Assembly: GCA_964531105.1 (NCBI GenBank)
Contig: CAZHFN010000019.1
Location: 1-42,221 of the forward strand
From: UBA2256 sp964531105
GTDB taxonomy: Bacteria > Spirochaetota > Spirochaetia > Treponematales > Rectinemataceae
Length of the DNA stretch: 42,221 bases
Direction: 5' to 3'
Shown here piece after piece: positions 16,651 to 26,218 of this stretch. A program made the translations under genes and the position numbers. Positions within the stretch are counted from its first letter, which is position 1. Each line of letters opens with the position of its first letter. A model generated the notes under the pieces. It made no database searches. It had not been told where the DNA came from and saw only the letters and a program-made list of their open reading frames with translations.

Positions 16651-18852
16651 ATGGTACATACAGTACGTTGCCAGATTGGCAATGAAACCCTCGTCATGGA
16701 AACTGGCCGCATGGCCAAGCAGGCCGGCGGCGCCGTGTTCGCTACCTACGGCGGATCGGCTATCATCGCTACCGCCTGCTGCTCGGAGAAAGTCACCGAA
16801 GGCCTCGATTTCGTGCCCCTCACCGTGGAATACAACGAAAAGTACTACGCCGCGGGCAAGATTCCCGGCGGCTTCATCAAGAGGGAATCCCGCCCCAAGG
16901 ATAAGGAAATCCTCGTGTCGAGGATTATCGACAGGCCCATGCGCCCCCTCTTCGATAAGGCCTTCGGCAGGGAACTCCAAGTTGTCCCCACCTGCATCTC
17001 CACCGACAACATCAACCCTCCGGACATCGTCGCCGTCAACGCGGCGAGCGCGGCCGTCCACATCTCCGATATTCCCTTCGCGGGCCCCATCGCCGCCGTA
17101 CGCGTCGCCCTCCTCGACGGGAAGTACATCGTCAACCCGACCTTCGAGCAGTGCGAGAAGGCCAGGCTGGAGATCACTGTCGCGGGTACGGCTCTTGGCA
17201 TCACGATGGTCGAAGGCGGTTCCCAGGAAGTTTCCGAGGAAGAGATGATCGGCGCCATCGAGTGCGCCAAGGAGCCCATCGCGCGCATCTGCGCCGCCAT
17301 CGAGGAACTCAGGGCGCTCGCCGGTAAGGAGAAACTGCCGCTCGCTCCCCTCATGGTCAAGCTCAACAGGGAAGACGATATCCGCGCCTTCGCCGCCGAC
17401 AGGCTCCAGGCCGCCCTCTTCACCAAGATCAAGCAGGACCGCTACAAGGCTGTCCGCGCCGCCATCAAGGAAACCGAAACCGCCTTCGCCGAGGTTCTCG
17501 TCGACGAGGTTCAGAAAAAGCTTTTCGCCGCCCTCATGGAGGACATGCAGTACCACATCCTCAGGAACGGCATCCTCGACAAGGGACTTCGCGTCGACGG
17601 TCGCGGCCTCGAGGACATCAGGTCCATAACCTGCGAGGTTGGCATCCTTCCCCGCACCCATGGTTCGGCCCTCTTCACCCGCGGCGAAACCCAGGCCCTG
17701 GCCATCACCACTCTGGGCACCGTCTTCGACGAGCAGATCCTCGACGACATCGAGGGCGACCGTCGCGACCGCTTCATGCTCCACTACAACTTCCCCCCCT
17801 TCTCCGTGGGCGAGACGGGCCGTCTGGGCACCGGACGCAGGGAGATCGGGCACGGCAGCCTGGCTCGCCGCGCGGTGGAGGTCATGCTTCCCCCCAAGGA
17901 TAAATTCCCGTACACCATCCGCGTCGTCTCGGAGGTGCTCGAATCCAACGGCTCTTCCTCGATGGCGACGGTCTGCGCTTCCTCCCTCGCCCTCATGCAC
18001 GCGGGCGTGCCGATGAAGAAACCCGTCGCCGGCATCGCCATGGGCCTCATAACCGACGAGAAACGCTTCGCCGTCCTCTCCGACATCCTCGGCGACGAGG
18101 ACCATCTCGGTGACATGGACTTCAAGGTAGCGGGAACCAAGGATGGCATCACGGCCTTCCAGATGGACATCAAGATCTCCAACGTGAGCACCGAAATCCT
18201 CACCAAGGCACTGGCTCAAGCCCAGCGTGGCAGGATGCACATACTCGGCATAATGGAAAGCACTATGGCCATTCCTGCAGTCGATATTTCCGAATTCGCC
18301 CCCAAGGTTGTGACCGCTAGAGTGGATCAGGAAAAGATCGGCGCGGTGATAGGGCCTGGTGGCAAGAATATCAAGGGCATGTGCGAAAAATTCGACGTCC
18401 AGATCAATGTGGACGAAGAAGGCAACGTCACCATCTACGGCAAGAACCAGAAATCAGCCTACGACGCCAGGGATGCGGTCTTGAGCCTCGTGGAAGAGCC
18501 CGAGGTGGGTAAGATCTACGAAGGAGCGGTGAAGCGCATCATGGAGTTCGGCGCCTTTGTGGAGATCATGCCCGGCAAGGAAGGTCTGGTCCATATTTCC
18601 AAGCTCTCCAAGGAAAGAGTGGAGCGCGTTACCGATGTGGTAAAAGAAGGGGATGTGGTAAAGGTCAAGCTCATGGAGATCGACCACATGGGCAGGCTCA
18701 ACCTGGCCATGCTGGCCGCTCTAGACGAGAATGGACAGCTGCCCCCCTCGAGCCGGGACGACAGGCCCCCCAGAGACAGGGGACCCAGAGATAGAGATTC
18801 CAGGGATTCCAGACGTTTTGAAGACAGAAGGGATTCCTTCAGAAGGCGATGA
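16651..18852 (+). CDS. pnp: Polyribonucleotide nucleotidyltransferase (PNPase)
   Basis: 733 residues, start ATG with GGAAGA upstream. PNPase degrades RNA 3' to 5' with phosphate and can add nucleotides. Two RNase PH-like domains are seen (about 1-230 and 320-550), with the FFxRR-like region as GKIPGGFIKRESRPKDKE and the second active-site region DKGLRVDGRGLEDIR. A KH domain (about 555-612, KIGAVIGPGGKNIKGM) and an S1 domain (about 620-690, VKRIMEFGAFVEIMPGKEGL) follow. The tail after residue 700 is Arg/Asp-rich. Codon use is strikingly C-ending and GC-rich up to about 18200 and then drops to the level of neighbours. dut overlaps the stop by 4 bases. Confidence 0.97.
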   Translation: MVHTVRCQIGNETLVMETGRMAKQAGGAVFATYGGSAIIATACCSEKVTEGLDFVPLTVEYNEKYYAAGKIPGGFIKRESRPKDKEILVSRIIDRPMRPLFDKAFGRELQVVPTCISTDNINPPDIVAVNAASAAVHISDIPFAGPIAAVRVALLDGKYIVNPTFEQCEKARLEITVAGTALGITMVEGGSQEVSEEEMIGAIECAKEPIARICAAIEELRALAGKEKLPLAPLMVKLNREDDIRAFAADRLQAALFTKIKQDRYKAVRAAIKETETAFAEVLVDEVQKKLFAALMEDMQYHILRNGILDKGLRVDGRGLEDIRSITCEVGILPRTHGSALFTRGETQALAITTLGTVFDEQILDDIEGDRRDRFMLHYNFPPFSVGETGRLGTGRREIGHGSLARRAVEVMLPPKDKFPYTIRVVSEVLESNGSSSMATVCASSLALMHAGVPMKKPVAGIAMGLITDEKRFAVLSDILGDEDHLGDMDFKVAGTKDGITAFQMDIKISNVSTEILTKALAQAQRGRMHILGIMESTMAIPAVDISEFAPKVVTARVDQEKIGAVIGPGGKNIKGMCEKFDVQINVDEEGNVTIYGKNQKSAYDARDAVLSLVEEPEVGKIYEGAVKRIMEFGAFVEIMPGKEGLVHISKLSKERVERVTDVVKEGDVVKVKLMEIDHMGRLNLAMLAALDENGQLPPSSRDDRPPRDRGPRDRDSRDSRRFEDRRDSFRRR

Positions 18853-19289
18853 AATCGCTGAAGCTCAAGGTTCTTCTCGAAAACGGCGCCCGCCTGCCTG
18901 AGTATAAGACTCCAGGTTCGGCGGGCGCCGATCTTCGGGCCTGCCTGGCAGAAGGCATATGGATCCAGCCCATGGTGCGCATGGCCATCCCCACGGGGAT
19001 CAGGCTGGAACTGCCCGAGGGCTGCGAAGCCCAGGTGCGGCCCCGATCGGGCCTTTCCCTTGAAAAGGGCCTTACCTGCCTCAATAGTCCAGGCACGATA
19101 GATTCGGATTACAGGGGCGAGATCAAGGTCATCCTCATCAACCTGGGGAGTGAGCCTGTATTCATTCAGCCTGGCGACAGGATAGCTCAGCTGGTGATCA
19201 GCACCTATGAACGTGCTCGCTTCGAAGTAGAGGAAACCCTAGCGGCGACAAGCCGCGGTGAAGGGGGTTTCGGGTCCACGGGAGTATAA
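18849..19289 (+). CDS. dut: dUTP diphosphatase
   Basis: 146 residues. The enzyme hydrolyses dUTP to dUMP and pyrophosphate, keeping uracil out of DNA. All five motifs of the trimeric family are present: PGSAGADLRA, RPRSGLSLEKG, LNSPGTIDSDYRGEI (catalytic Asp 85), GDRIAQLVI, and the C-terminal phosphate-closing loop SRGEGGFGSTG. Overlaps the pnp stop by 4 bases (ATGA). Confidence 0.96.
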   Translation: MKSLKLKVLLENGARLPEYKTPGSAGADLRACLAEGIWIQPMVRMAIPTGIRLELPEGCEAQVRPRSGLSLEKGLTCLNSPGTIDSDYRGEIKVILINLGSEPVFIQPGDRIAQLVISTYERARFEVEETLAATSRGEGGFGSTGV

Positions 19290-19304
19290 AGGAGGTCTTT
19301 CACC

Positions 19305-20630
19305 ATGCTATCCAGGGGAAAGACGGCACAAGGCTTTCCGCGAACCGTTTTCGGCTATATCGCGGGGGAATTCTTCCTTTCCTTCCTCATCTCCTTCCTG
19401 TTTTTCTTTGTCGTGTTTTTTATTAATCAGATTTTGCTCCTGGCCGAAGATATTCTGGCTAAAAACGCTCCCCTGGATCAAACGATACTTCTCCTCATCT
19501 ATTCCCTTCCTTCGGTTGTAGCCATTGCCTTTCCCTTCGCCTCCCTCTCGGGAGCCCTCATGACCTCGGCTCGGCTCAACACCGATAACGAAATCCTGGC
19601 ATTCTCCTCCCTCGGAATTCCTCCCGGCGCCCTCTATGCGCCATTCCTCATTCTCGGGGTTGTCATAGCCTCGTTCTCCTTTATCGCCAACGATTACTTC
19701 CTTCCCAGAAGCGCCAAAAGCTTCAAGGTCGTCTATGCGAAGCTGGTGGAAGCCTCGGCGTCCATCGAGCTGGAACCCTACTCAATAAAACGCTACGACG
19801 ATCTGGTTGTGGTCACTGGCGGAAAAAAGGACGGTGAAATTGGTGACCTCCTTCTCTTCGAAACCAATTCCAAGACCGGCGAAACCTTTATCTGGGCCAA
19901 GGGAGCCAGCCTTTCCATAGACAAGGAAAACAGCGGTGCTGTCATAACGATGAAGGATATTCTAGAACACAAGGTTAAGGCCGACGCCGAAGAAGGCTTT
20001 TCGGTTTCCAGCGCCGACAGCCTCGAATACCGCTTTACCATCAACCAGCCTATCGTGGGGTTTTCCAACACAGGTCCATCGGAGATGAGCAGCCGGGAAC
20101 TCTCCCAGGCCATAGACCGCAAGCAGGGTCTTCTGGATAAAAGGATTTCCGATGCGGATCGGCAGAAATCCGAATCCAGGAGCGAGTTGCTGGCCATATA
20201 CTCCAGAGAAGCAGCCAGGAGTCTGGAAGAGCCTGAAAGCATGGCCGTGAACTCGGAACTGGAAAAACAATTGTTCCGTAGCCTATCTAGCTTCAACCAG
20301 GCAGCAGCTCTTGCACCCATGGATCGTTCCCTCCAACTCTACAAGCTGGAATACAGCAAGAAATTCGCCATCCCCGCCGCTGGATTCTTCTTCGCCCTTC
20401 TGGCTTTTCCTCTGGGACTGGGCACTAAAAAGGCAGGCAGAACCGCCGGATTTGGCATAGCCCTGATTCTTTCGACGCTTTACTGGGGTCTTCTATTTGC
20501 GGGACAAACACTGGGTTTGCGCAGCAGCATTTCGCCTTCCCTTGCGATGTGGGTACCCAACATACTAGTATTCTTCGCTGCTATCAGCATCATTGTCTTT
20601 CGCAAGTCCGGGGCGAGAAGAATTATATGA
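19305..20630 (+). CDS. lptF: LptF/YjgP-type permease
   Basis: 441 residues with a strong SD GGAGGT at 19291-19296. LptF and LptG are the inner-membrane permease subunits that, with the LptB ATPase, extract lipopolysaccharide or a related lipid toward the outer membrane. Seen: N-terminal amphipathic helix then TM segments (about 20-45, 60-85, 105-125), a periplasmic beta-jellyroll part (about 130-260), a long charged helical insertion (about 265-330), and three C-terminal TM segments (about 350-430, with FAIPAAGFFFALLAFPLGLGTKK). The family GxxPxGxxYAPF-like loop appears as LGIPPGALYAPF. lptG overlaps by 4 bases. The substrate in this organism is unknown, since many spirochaetes lack typical LPS. 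Confidence 0.88.
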   Translation: MLSRGKTAQGFPRTVFGYIAGEFFLSFLISFLFFFVVFFINQILLLAEDILAKNAPLDQTILLLIYSLPSVVAIAFPFASLSGALMTSARLNTDNEILAFSSLGIPPGALYAPFLILGVVIASFSFIANDYFLPRSAKSFKVVYAKLVEASASIELEPYSIKRYDDLVVVTGGKKDGEIGDLLLFETNSKTGETFIWAKGASLSIDKENSGAVITMKDILEHKVKADAEEGFSVSSADSLEYRFTINQPIVGFSNTGPSEMSSRELSQAIDRKQGLLDKRISDADRQKSESRSELLAIYSREAARSLEEPESMAVNSELEKQLFRSLSSFNQAAALAPMDRSLQLYKLEYSKKFAIPAAGFFFALLAFPLGLGTKKAGRTAGFGIALILSTLYWGLLFAGQTLGLRSSISPSLAMWVPNILVFFAAISIIVFRKSGARRII

Positions 20631-21760
20631 TGTTCTCGCAGTCCGGGAGTTCTAATAAAAAGCGGCAGATACAGGCTTCGCCCAAACTGCTTAGAAGACA
20701 GTTGCTAAGCAACGTCATCCTGCGCTTTCTGGGTGGAGAAGCCTTTCTTATGGGCCTGTTCTTCCTGGCCGATCTTTTTACCTCCCTCTGGAGAATTCTG
20801 GCCGTTGAGGCTCCACTGGGTAAAGTATTGCTCTGGCTGTTCTCCGGACTCCCAACCTATGCGGTGGAAGTCCTTCCCGTAGCCTACCTTTTTGCGATAA
20901 CACTCTGCCTGGCCGAACTCCATGCCGACGGAGAACTCATGGTCATCTGGGGTTCTGGAATAAGTGTCCAGAGTCTCAGTCTCTATGTGCTCGCCTTTTC
21001 CGTGTTTCTATCCTTTTCGGTTTTCCTCATTAAAGATCAAATAGCCATACCGACCCTACTGGAAAAGGATAGGCTCTATTCTGAGATGACCAGCCAGGGA
21101 GCCAAACCCATGCCAGCTTCCAACCTCACAATAATGGATGAGGGTGGGGCTATGGTGTACAGAGTCAGACGCTTCGACTCCGCTACAAATCACCTCAGCG
21201 AGGTGGATATCGTGGAACGGAATGCCGAAGGCAAACCGAGCCTGCGAATCCTGGCAGCTACGGGCCGGTGGGACGGGGAATCCTGGATTTTCCCCCTCGC
21301 CACGGTATATACGGCGGATGAAGAAGGCTTTTGGACCGAATCGAAGGAAACAGAGTACCGAAATCCTAGATTGAAGGCCTCTCCTGAGGATTTTTCGCTT
21401 GTGCGAGAAAAACCCGAACACATGAAAAGTATGGATTTGTTTAACTACATCGAATCCTTGGAAAGTTCAGGCCTGCCCTCGGCTCAGGCCAAGACGGAAC
21501 TGCATAAGCGATTTTCATTCCTTCTTACCCCTCTTATCGTCTATGGTCTCTCCATAGCCTTTGCTGGGCTTTTTCGTAAGAATTCCCTCCTTATGAGCCT
21601 CCTGTTCAGCCTAGGCGCGGCCACTGTATATTATGTCGCCCAGATGCTGGGCTCCCTGGCGGCGAAAACCGGCTGGCTTTCCCCAGCCGCCGGAATATGG
21701 ACTATCACCCTGGTCTTTTCTCTCATCGCTGCTCTGGGTTATTCCAGAGCACGGACCTAA
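20627..21760 (+). CDS. lptG: LptG/YjgQ-type permease
   Basis: 377 residues from ATG at 20627, which overlaps the lptF stop as ATGA; the frame is open upstream but that lies inside lptF. Same architecture as its neighbour: N-terminal TM segments (about 20-45, 55-75, 105-125), a central periplasmic beta domain (about 130-260), and C-terminal TM segments from about residue 298. The family motif region before the last TMs reads ELHKRFSFLLTPLIVYGLSIAF, close to the usual ExxxKxxxPxxxxxM pattern. Two different adjacent YjgP/YjgQ genes with a 4-base overlap strongly support an LptFG pair. Which of the two is F and which is G is assigned by order only. Confidence 0.85.
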   Translation: MMFSQSGSSNKKRQIQASPKLLRRQLLSNVILRFLGGEAFLMGLFFLADLFTSLWRILAVEAPLGKVLLWLFSGLPTYAVEVLPVAYLFAITLCLAELHADGELMVIWGSGISVQSLSLYVLAFSVFLSFSVFLIKDQIAIPTLLEKDRLYSEMTSQGAKPMPASNLTIMDEGGAMVYRVRRFDSATNHLSEVDIVERNAEGKPSLRILAATGRWDGESWIFPLATVYTADEEGFWTESKETEYRNPRLKASPEDFSLVREKPEHMKSMDLFNYIESLESSGLPSAQAKTELHKRFSFLLTPLIVYGLSIAFAGLFRKNSLLMSLLFSLGAATVYYVAQMLGSLAAKTGWLSPAAGIWTITLVFSLIAALGYSRART

Positions 21761-21793
21761 GGGGCTTAAAAAATAATGGAACGAGGAGTGCCG

Positions 21794-22951
21794 ATGTCAC
21801 AGAAGGGCATATTCACCCAAGCCCAAAGGGATAGCGGATCTCAGGCCAGGACAGGCCAAATATCCCTGCCTCACGGCTTAGTCCAGACTCCCGCCTTCAT
21901 GCCCGTGGGAACCCTAGCTACGGTCAAGGCCATGGATTATGAGGATATCGAGGCCATGGGCTTCTCAATAGTCCTAGCCAACACCTACCATCTCTACCTC
22001 CGACCGGGACATGAGCTTATCCGCAGCGCCGGAGGATTACATGGCTTTTCAGGCTGGAAGGGCAATTTCCTCACCGATTCGGGGGGCTTCCAGATTTTTT
22101 CCCTCGCATCCCTCAGAAAAGTGAGTGCCGAGGGCTTCAGCTTCCAGTCCCATATAGACGGAGCCAAGCACTTTTTAACGCCTGAGAACGTGGTGGAAAT
22201 TCAGGAAGCCTTCAATTCCGATATTCAAATGCAGCTCGATGTATGCTCGGCCTGGGGTGAAGAAGAGAAGAAGGCAAAAAAGTACATGGAAATAACCCAT
22301 GGCTGGGCAGCGCGGGCCAAGACTCGATGGTTGGAGCTCCGGGAAGAGACAGGCTACAAAGGCTCCCTTTTCGGGATAGTGCAGGGTAATTTCTATAAGG
22401 ATCTCAGGAAGGAGAGCGCTCTGCGCATAGCCGAATTGGATCTTCCAGGCATTGCCATAGGCGGACTTTCAGTGGGAGAACCCAAGGATATTTTCGTGGA
22501 ATACCTTGAGCACACCGCGGCCTTTTTACCCCAGGATAAACCCCGCTATCTCATGGGCATAGGAACGCCCGATTATATTCTGGAGGCTGTACGCAACGGC
22601 ATAGACATATTCGATTGCGTCTATCCTACCCGGACAGCCAGGAATGGTCTTTTATTCACTTCCACAGGACAGATCAGCATCAAAAAGGCCTGTTATGAAA
22701 AGGATTTTTCGCCCATAGATCCCGATTGTTCCTGTCCTGTATGCATGAAGCATTCCCGAGCCTATCTTCGCCACCTCTACCGCAATGGAGAGATCCTCTA
22801 CTCCATGTTAGCCACGAGGCATAACCTCCACTTCCTGGGCAAGCTTCTCAGGGATATAAGGCAGGCCATACGCCAGAACCGCTTTATGGAGTTTAGAAGG
22901 GAATTCCTCTCCCGCTACGAGGCTTCAGGGAATGAGGAAGGCAGGGAGTAG
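21794..22951 (+). CDS. tgt: Queuine/preQ1 tRNA-guanine transglycosylase
   Basis: 385 residues from ATG 21794 with GAGGAG at 21783-21788; an in-frame ATG at 21776 lacks a good SD. Bacterial Tgt exchanges guanine 34 of GUN-anticodon tRNAs for preQ1 on the way to queuosine. Motifs: NTYHLYLRPGHELI, FLTDSGGFQIFSL (Asp 95), GIVQGNFYKDLR, GGLSVGEPKD, and FDCVYPTRTARNG with the nucleophile Asp 274. The zinc site is C312-x-C314-x2-C317 with a His in TRHNLHF. Everything expected for activity is present. nlpC-type gene overlaps the 3' end by 20 bases. Confidence 0.97.
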   Translation: MSQKGIFTQAQRDSGSQARTGQISLPHGLVQTPAFMPVGTLATVKAMDYEDIEAMGFSIVLANTYHLYLRPGHELIRSAGGLHGFSGWKGNFLTDSGGFQIFSLASLRKVSAEGFSFQSHIDGAKHFLTPENVVEIQEAFNSDIQMQLDVCSAWGEEEKKAKKYMEITHGWAARAKTRWLELREETGYKGSLFGIVQGNFYKDLRKESALRIAELDLPGIAIGGLSVGEPKDIFVEYLEHTAAFLPQDKPRYLMGIGTPDYILEAVRNGIDIFDCVYPTRTARNGLLFTSTGQISIKKACYEKDFSPIDPDCSCPVCMKHSRAYLRHLYRNGEILYSMLATRHNLHFLGKLLRDIRQAIRQNRFMEFRREFLSRYEASGNEEGRE

Positions 22952-23519
22952 GGGGGCGGCCTTCGCGGCCTGGGTCTTTCTTTTTTTCCTGGCACCCCTT
23001 CCCGAAACCAGGCTCCTATCCTCCCAGGTACCCGCGGCCCAGGGCTTCGGCGCTGCATCCAATGACATGCCGGAAATCCCCTTCAGCCTTAGCTCTTCAA
23101 GCCTGCATTCACCCTGGTTCCATCAGCCCGAGGAGTCCCAGATCGGTGGTATACTCCTCATCGCCGAAGCCCTGGGCTGGCAGGGCACGACATACCGCTT
23201 TGGCGGCGAAAGCAGGGAAGGGGTAGATTGCTCGGGTTTTCTGAGGGCAGTGCTCAAGGCCAGCTTTCCGGACGGAGTACCCTTTCCACGCACCAGCGAA
23301 GGCTTTGCAAGCTTCGGGAAAAAAGCCGAGTCCATAGAACCAGGGGACATACTCCTCTTCGCCGAAGAAGGCAGGATATTCCATGTTGGCTTGGCTCTCG
23401 GCGGTGATTCCTTCATTCATTCAGCCTCTGAAGGACCGCAGCGAGGGGTAATTATTTCAAGCCTATCGGAATACTACTGGGAGAGACGCTTCTATGGAGC
23501 TCGACGCATAGAGTACTGA
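22932..23519 (+). CDS. Secreted NlpC/P60 family cell-wall hydrolase
   Basis: 195 residues. NlpC/P60 enzymes are cysteine peptidases that cut peptide stems of peptidoglycan. The N-terminus has a basic start and one hydrophobic segment (about 9-22), a signal peptide or anchor. The catalytic domain covers about 75-195: YRFGGESREGVDCSGFL with the nucleophile Cys 100, then GDILLFAEEGRIFHVGLAL with His 151, and a second polar residue, His 163, in DSFIHS. The gene starts inside tgt (20-base overlap), so translation is coupled. The stop is one base from the convergent greA stop. Confidence 0.9.
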   Translation: MRKAGSRGAAFAAWVFLFFLAPLPETRLLSSQVPAAQGFGAASNDMPEIPFSLSSSSLHSPWFHQPEESQIGGILLIAEALGWQGTTYRFGGESREGVDCSGFLRAVLKASFPDGVPFPRTSEGFASFGKKAESIEPGDILLFAEEGRIFHVGLALGGDSFIHSASEGPQRGVIISSLSEYYWERRFYGARRIEY

Positions 23520-23520
23520 T

Positions 23521-26205
23521 CTAAATTTCAGCAGCCTCAATTGAATCTATGCTGTATTCAAAGGTCCTGTCGTGTATGGCAAAACTCAAGCGCTCTCCTG
23601 TCTTGTGACCGAAGAGTTTCTTGCCCAAGGGCGAAAGATAGGAAATTACATTTTTCGCCGGATCGGATTCCCAGGGGCCTAGAATCGTATAACGCTCTTT
23701 TTCACCACTTATTTCATTGGTCAACGATACGATGGTACCAAAAGAAATCTTGGATGTGCTGATGGTGGATGTATCGAAAATCCGGGCACGATCCAGTTCG
23801 TTCTTCAGCTTGCCCACCCGAGCGTTCAGTTCGTCCTGCTTTTCCTTAGCCGCCTTGTACTCCGCATTTTCCCTCAAGTCGCCTAAGGAAAGAGCGAAGG
23901 AAATTTCCTTCTGGTTTTGGGGAACCTCGATCTCCATGATCGTTTCCATGAGCTTCTTTTTTTCAGTGTATTTGGCCGCGGTAACCATGAGGCCCCTGGA
24001 AACCGTGAGTTTTTCTTCTTCGCCGAAGAAGCGGAGCTTGGGGAATTTCTCCGAAATCTTGCGCTTGATATCCAGCTTTTTAGCCGGATCGACTTCCTTG
24101 ATGTCCATGAGGAGGGCATAAACACGTTCTGTGGTTTCGATATTGGTATCCAGAAGGAACTTCTCCAGCACATGGTCATGGAATAGAATATTATCCACCA
24201 GCTTGTTTATCTTACGGTTCTCTGTGGTGTTCTTGTGATTGTCGATTTCCTTGTACGTGATGTCCAGAATGTGGAGGAGGGTAAGGAGGATCTTTTCGTA
24301 GACGATGCCCAGCTCGGCAAACCATGGCTCGTCCCTTAAGTCCTTTACCAGCCAGATGAAGGCTTCCCTGTAATCCTTGTAATTCTCCACTATCGCCATG
24401 GCCATACGCTTGAGCTTATCCAAATGGCCGGCGTTCTTGAGAGAGTCCAGCATCCACTTGGAGCGGGCATAGGGCAGAAGTCCGATAAAGAGTTCAGGCC
24501 AGAGCGGTACGAAATTCTTGATGTGCTGAATATAGGCGTTCTTGAGGTCGCTGTCCTTGATGCTGAGGTAGACATCCAATGGTTTTTCGATCTCGGCGAA
24601 AAGCTCAGTAAACTGTATACCCGCCGGGAGCTGGAAACGCTTGTTCTTTACGCTGAACTCCTTGAGCAGAAGGAAGGACGCGATGACGTGTTCGTCAACG
24701 CTCTGGTATGACTTGAGGAAGCTCAGGAAGTATGCGTACATCTCGCTGAAGTATTCCGAATCATATTCGTTGGATTCCAGGTAATCCCTAAAATAGGCCA
24801 CCCTGGCGAAGTACGACTTCTCAGCCTTGAACTGGATGTACACTTTCTCCTCGAAGGAGAGAGGCCTGTCCCGCACAATGAAGGTTGAAATATCTTTCTC
24901 GGCATTTCCGAAGGAAGCGTCGGTCTTGAGCTTTTCCTTGGCCTTGGTGCTCCATCCGTTCCACTCGCTGTCGGTGAGGGTGGAGGGAACCAGCTCGGCT
25001 TTGATGCGCTTGAAATCCGCCGAATTGTTAAAGCTCTTGATGATTGTCTTGAGGGTCCAGACTATGTCGGTCTTGACCTTCTCTCTCAGCTTGTCCTTGG
25101 GCCAGATGGCCTTGAGCACCCAAATGTGATCTTTGGACAAGGGCATGAGGCTTTCAATGGCCATCTTAAGAGACATTTTGTGTCCCCTGGATTTTGCGAA
25201 ATCGATGGTAACCTCATCGCCTTTTACGGTAGCGATTCGACCGATATTCCATGTGCGGTGGAAGACGAAGTTGCCAACGTCGAAGACAATATGTTTTTCA
25301 AAATCGTCCATCGCTTCGTTAAGGGATCTATAAGATTGTGCGATATTAGAAAGTTTGAGATAGTCCTGGAGCCGGGAATGTCCCGAATACTTGCCCGAGT
25401 AGCACTCGATAAGCTCTTTCCGCATTGCCGGATTTCGCTCATCGTACTCTATGACAATCTTGAGGATATCCAGGGCAGTATTCCACTCCTTCATGCCCTT
25501 ATAATGATTGTACAGATCCATAAGAAGAGTGGCAGCCTTGTCCGGCGAAATGAGCGATGCGATTTTCTTCTGCACGTGGAAAAAGAAATCTATGTCCTCG
25601 GGGCAGTAGTCTACTAGTTTGAGCCAGATTTCTCGCACGTTTGTGGACAGGCCCTTATTAATATAGCGGAGCAGGGCTTTCTTGAAATAGTCTATGGCCG
25701 CTTCCCTCTGGCCCTGTCTGTCCTTGCGTTCGGCGATGAGCTTGACGATGTCCGCTTCTTCATAGTCGATTTTAACCAAGCGCTCCCATACTTCGTAGCG
25801 CTGCTCGGCCTTTTCCTCACCTTCGTAGCACTCAGCTAGCCTAGAAAGAGCAACCTTGTTCTCTCCATAGTCCAGTATGCGCAGGCAGATAAACTCAACG
25901 ATATTGCTGCGCTTGGCCTCGGCAAAGAGATCCATGAGCTGGCTTAAATAGGATTCGTCAGAAGGCTGCTTGCGCAGGGAAACTATGCCGGCGCAGTAAA
26001 GAGCAATGACGCTGTTTTTTGTGTGCGATAGGTGCTCGTTGCAGACTTCGAGGAGTTCGTCGACTAGGGATGATGCTTCAGCCTCCTCGATGAGGAGATC
26101 CAGCTCCTTGAGGCTGCTCAGGGAATAATTCTGTAGCGTTGCCCTGGTCCATTTTTCCTCATTGAGCATCTGAAGTACTTTAGCGGCAAGCTGACTGTCT
26201 GCCAT
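23521..26205 (-). CDS. greA: Giant GreA: transcript-cleavage factor with long N-terminal helical extension
   Basis: 894 residues, start chosen at the ATG (complement 26205) with GAGGAG six bases upstream; longer frames would overlap the gene before it. GreA rescues backtracked RNA polymerase by stimulating RNA cleavage. The last ~157 residues are a complete GreA: coiled coil with the acidic tip GDLRENAEY and a C-terminal FKBP-like domain ending SPLGKKLFGHKTGE. The preceding ~740 residues are helical, with TPR/HEAT-like spacing, and have no enzymatic motif I recognise. Spirochaete GreA proteins of about 900 residues are known, and this appears to be one. It lies 13 bases after a TPR gene in the same operon. 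Confidence 0.88.
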   Translation of the reverse strand: MADSQLAAKVLQMLNEEKWTRATLQNYSLSSLKELDLLIEEAEASSLVDELLEVCNEHLSHTKNSVIALYCAGIVSLRKQPSDESYLSQLMDLFAEAKRSNIVEFICLRILDYGENKVALSRLAECYEGEEKAEQRYEVWERLVKIDYEEADIVKLIAERKDRQGQREAAIDYFKKALLRYINKGLSTNVREIWLKLVDYCPEDIDFFFHVQKKIASLISPDKAATLLMDLYNHYKGMKEWNTALDILKIVIEYDERNPAMRKELIECYSGKYSGHSRLQDYLKLSNIAQSYRSLNEAMDDFEKHIVFDVGNFVFHRTWNIGRIATVKGDEVTIDFAKSRGHKMSLKMAIESLMPLSKDHIWVLKAIWPKDKLREKVKTDIVWTLKTIIKSFNNSADFKRIKAELVPSTLTDSEWNGWSTKAKEKLKTDASFGNAEKDISTFIVRDRPLSFEEKVYIQFKAEKSYFARVAYFRDYLESNEYDSEYFSEMYAYFLSFLKSYQSVDEHVIASFLLLKEFSVKNKRFQLPAGIQFTELFAEIEKPLDVYLSIKDSDLKNAYIQHIKNFVPLWPELFIGLLPYARSKWMLDSLKNAGHLDKLKRMAMAIVENYKDYREAFIWLVKDLRDEPWFAELGIVYEKILLTLLHILDITYKEIDNHKNTTENRKINKLVDNILFHDHVLEKFLLDTNIETTERVYALLMDIKEVDPAKKLDIKRKISEKFPKLRFFGEEEKLTVSRGLMVTAAKYTEKKKLMETIMEIEVPQNQKEISFALSLGDLRENAEYKAAKEKQDELNARVGKLKNELDRARIFDTSTISTSKISFGTIVSLTNEISGEKERYTILGPWESDPAKNVISYLSPLGKKLFGHKTGERLSFAIHDRTFEYSIDSIEAAEI

Positions 26206-26218
26206 GGCGTTCTCCTCA

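Noticed and set aside
16621..18240. 539-codon open frame on the minus strand across pnp
   Set aside because: It is a shadow of pnp caused by C-ending codons; composition (Asp/Gly/His-rich, no motifs) is not protein-like and pnp is unmistakable on the other strand.
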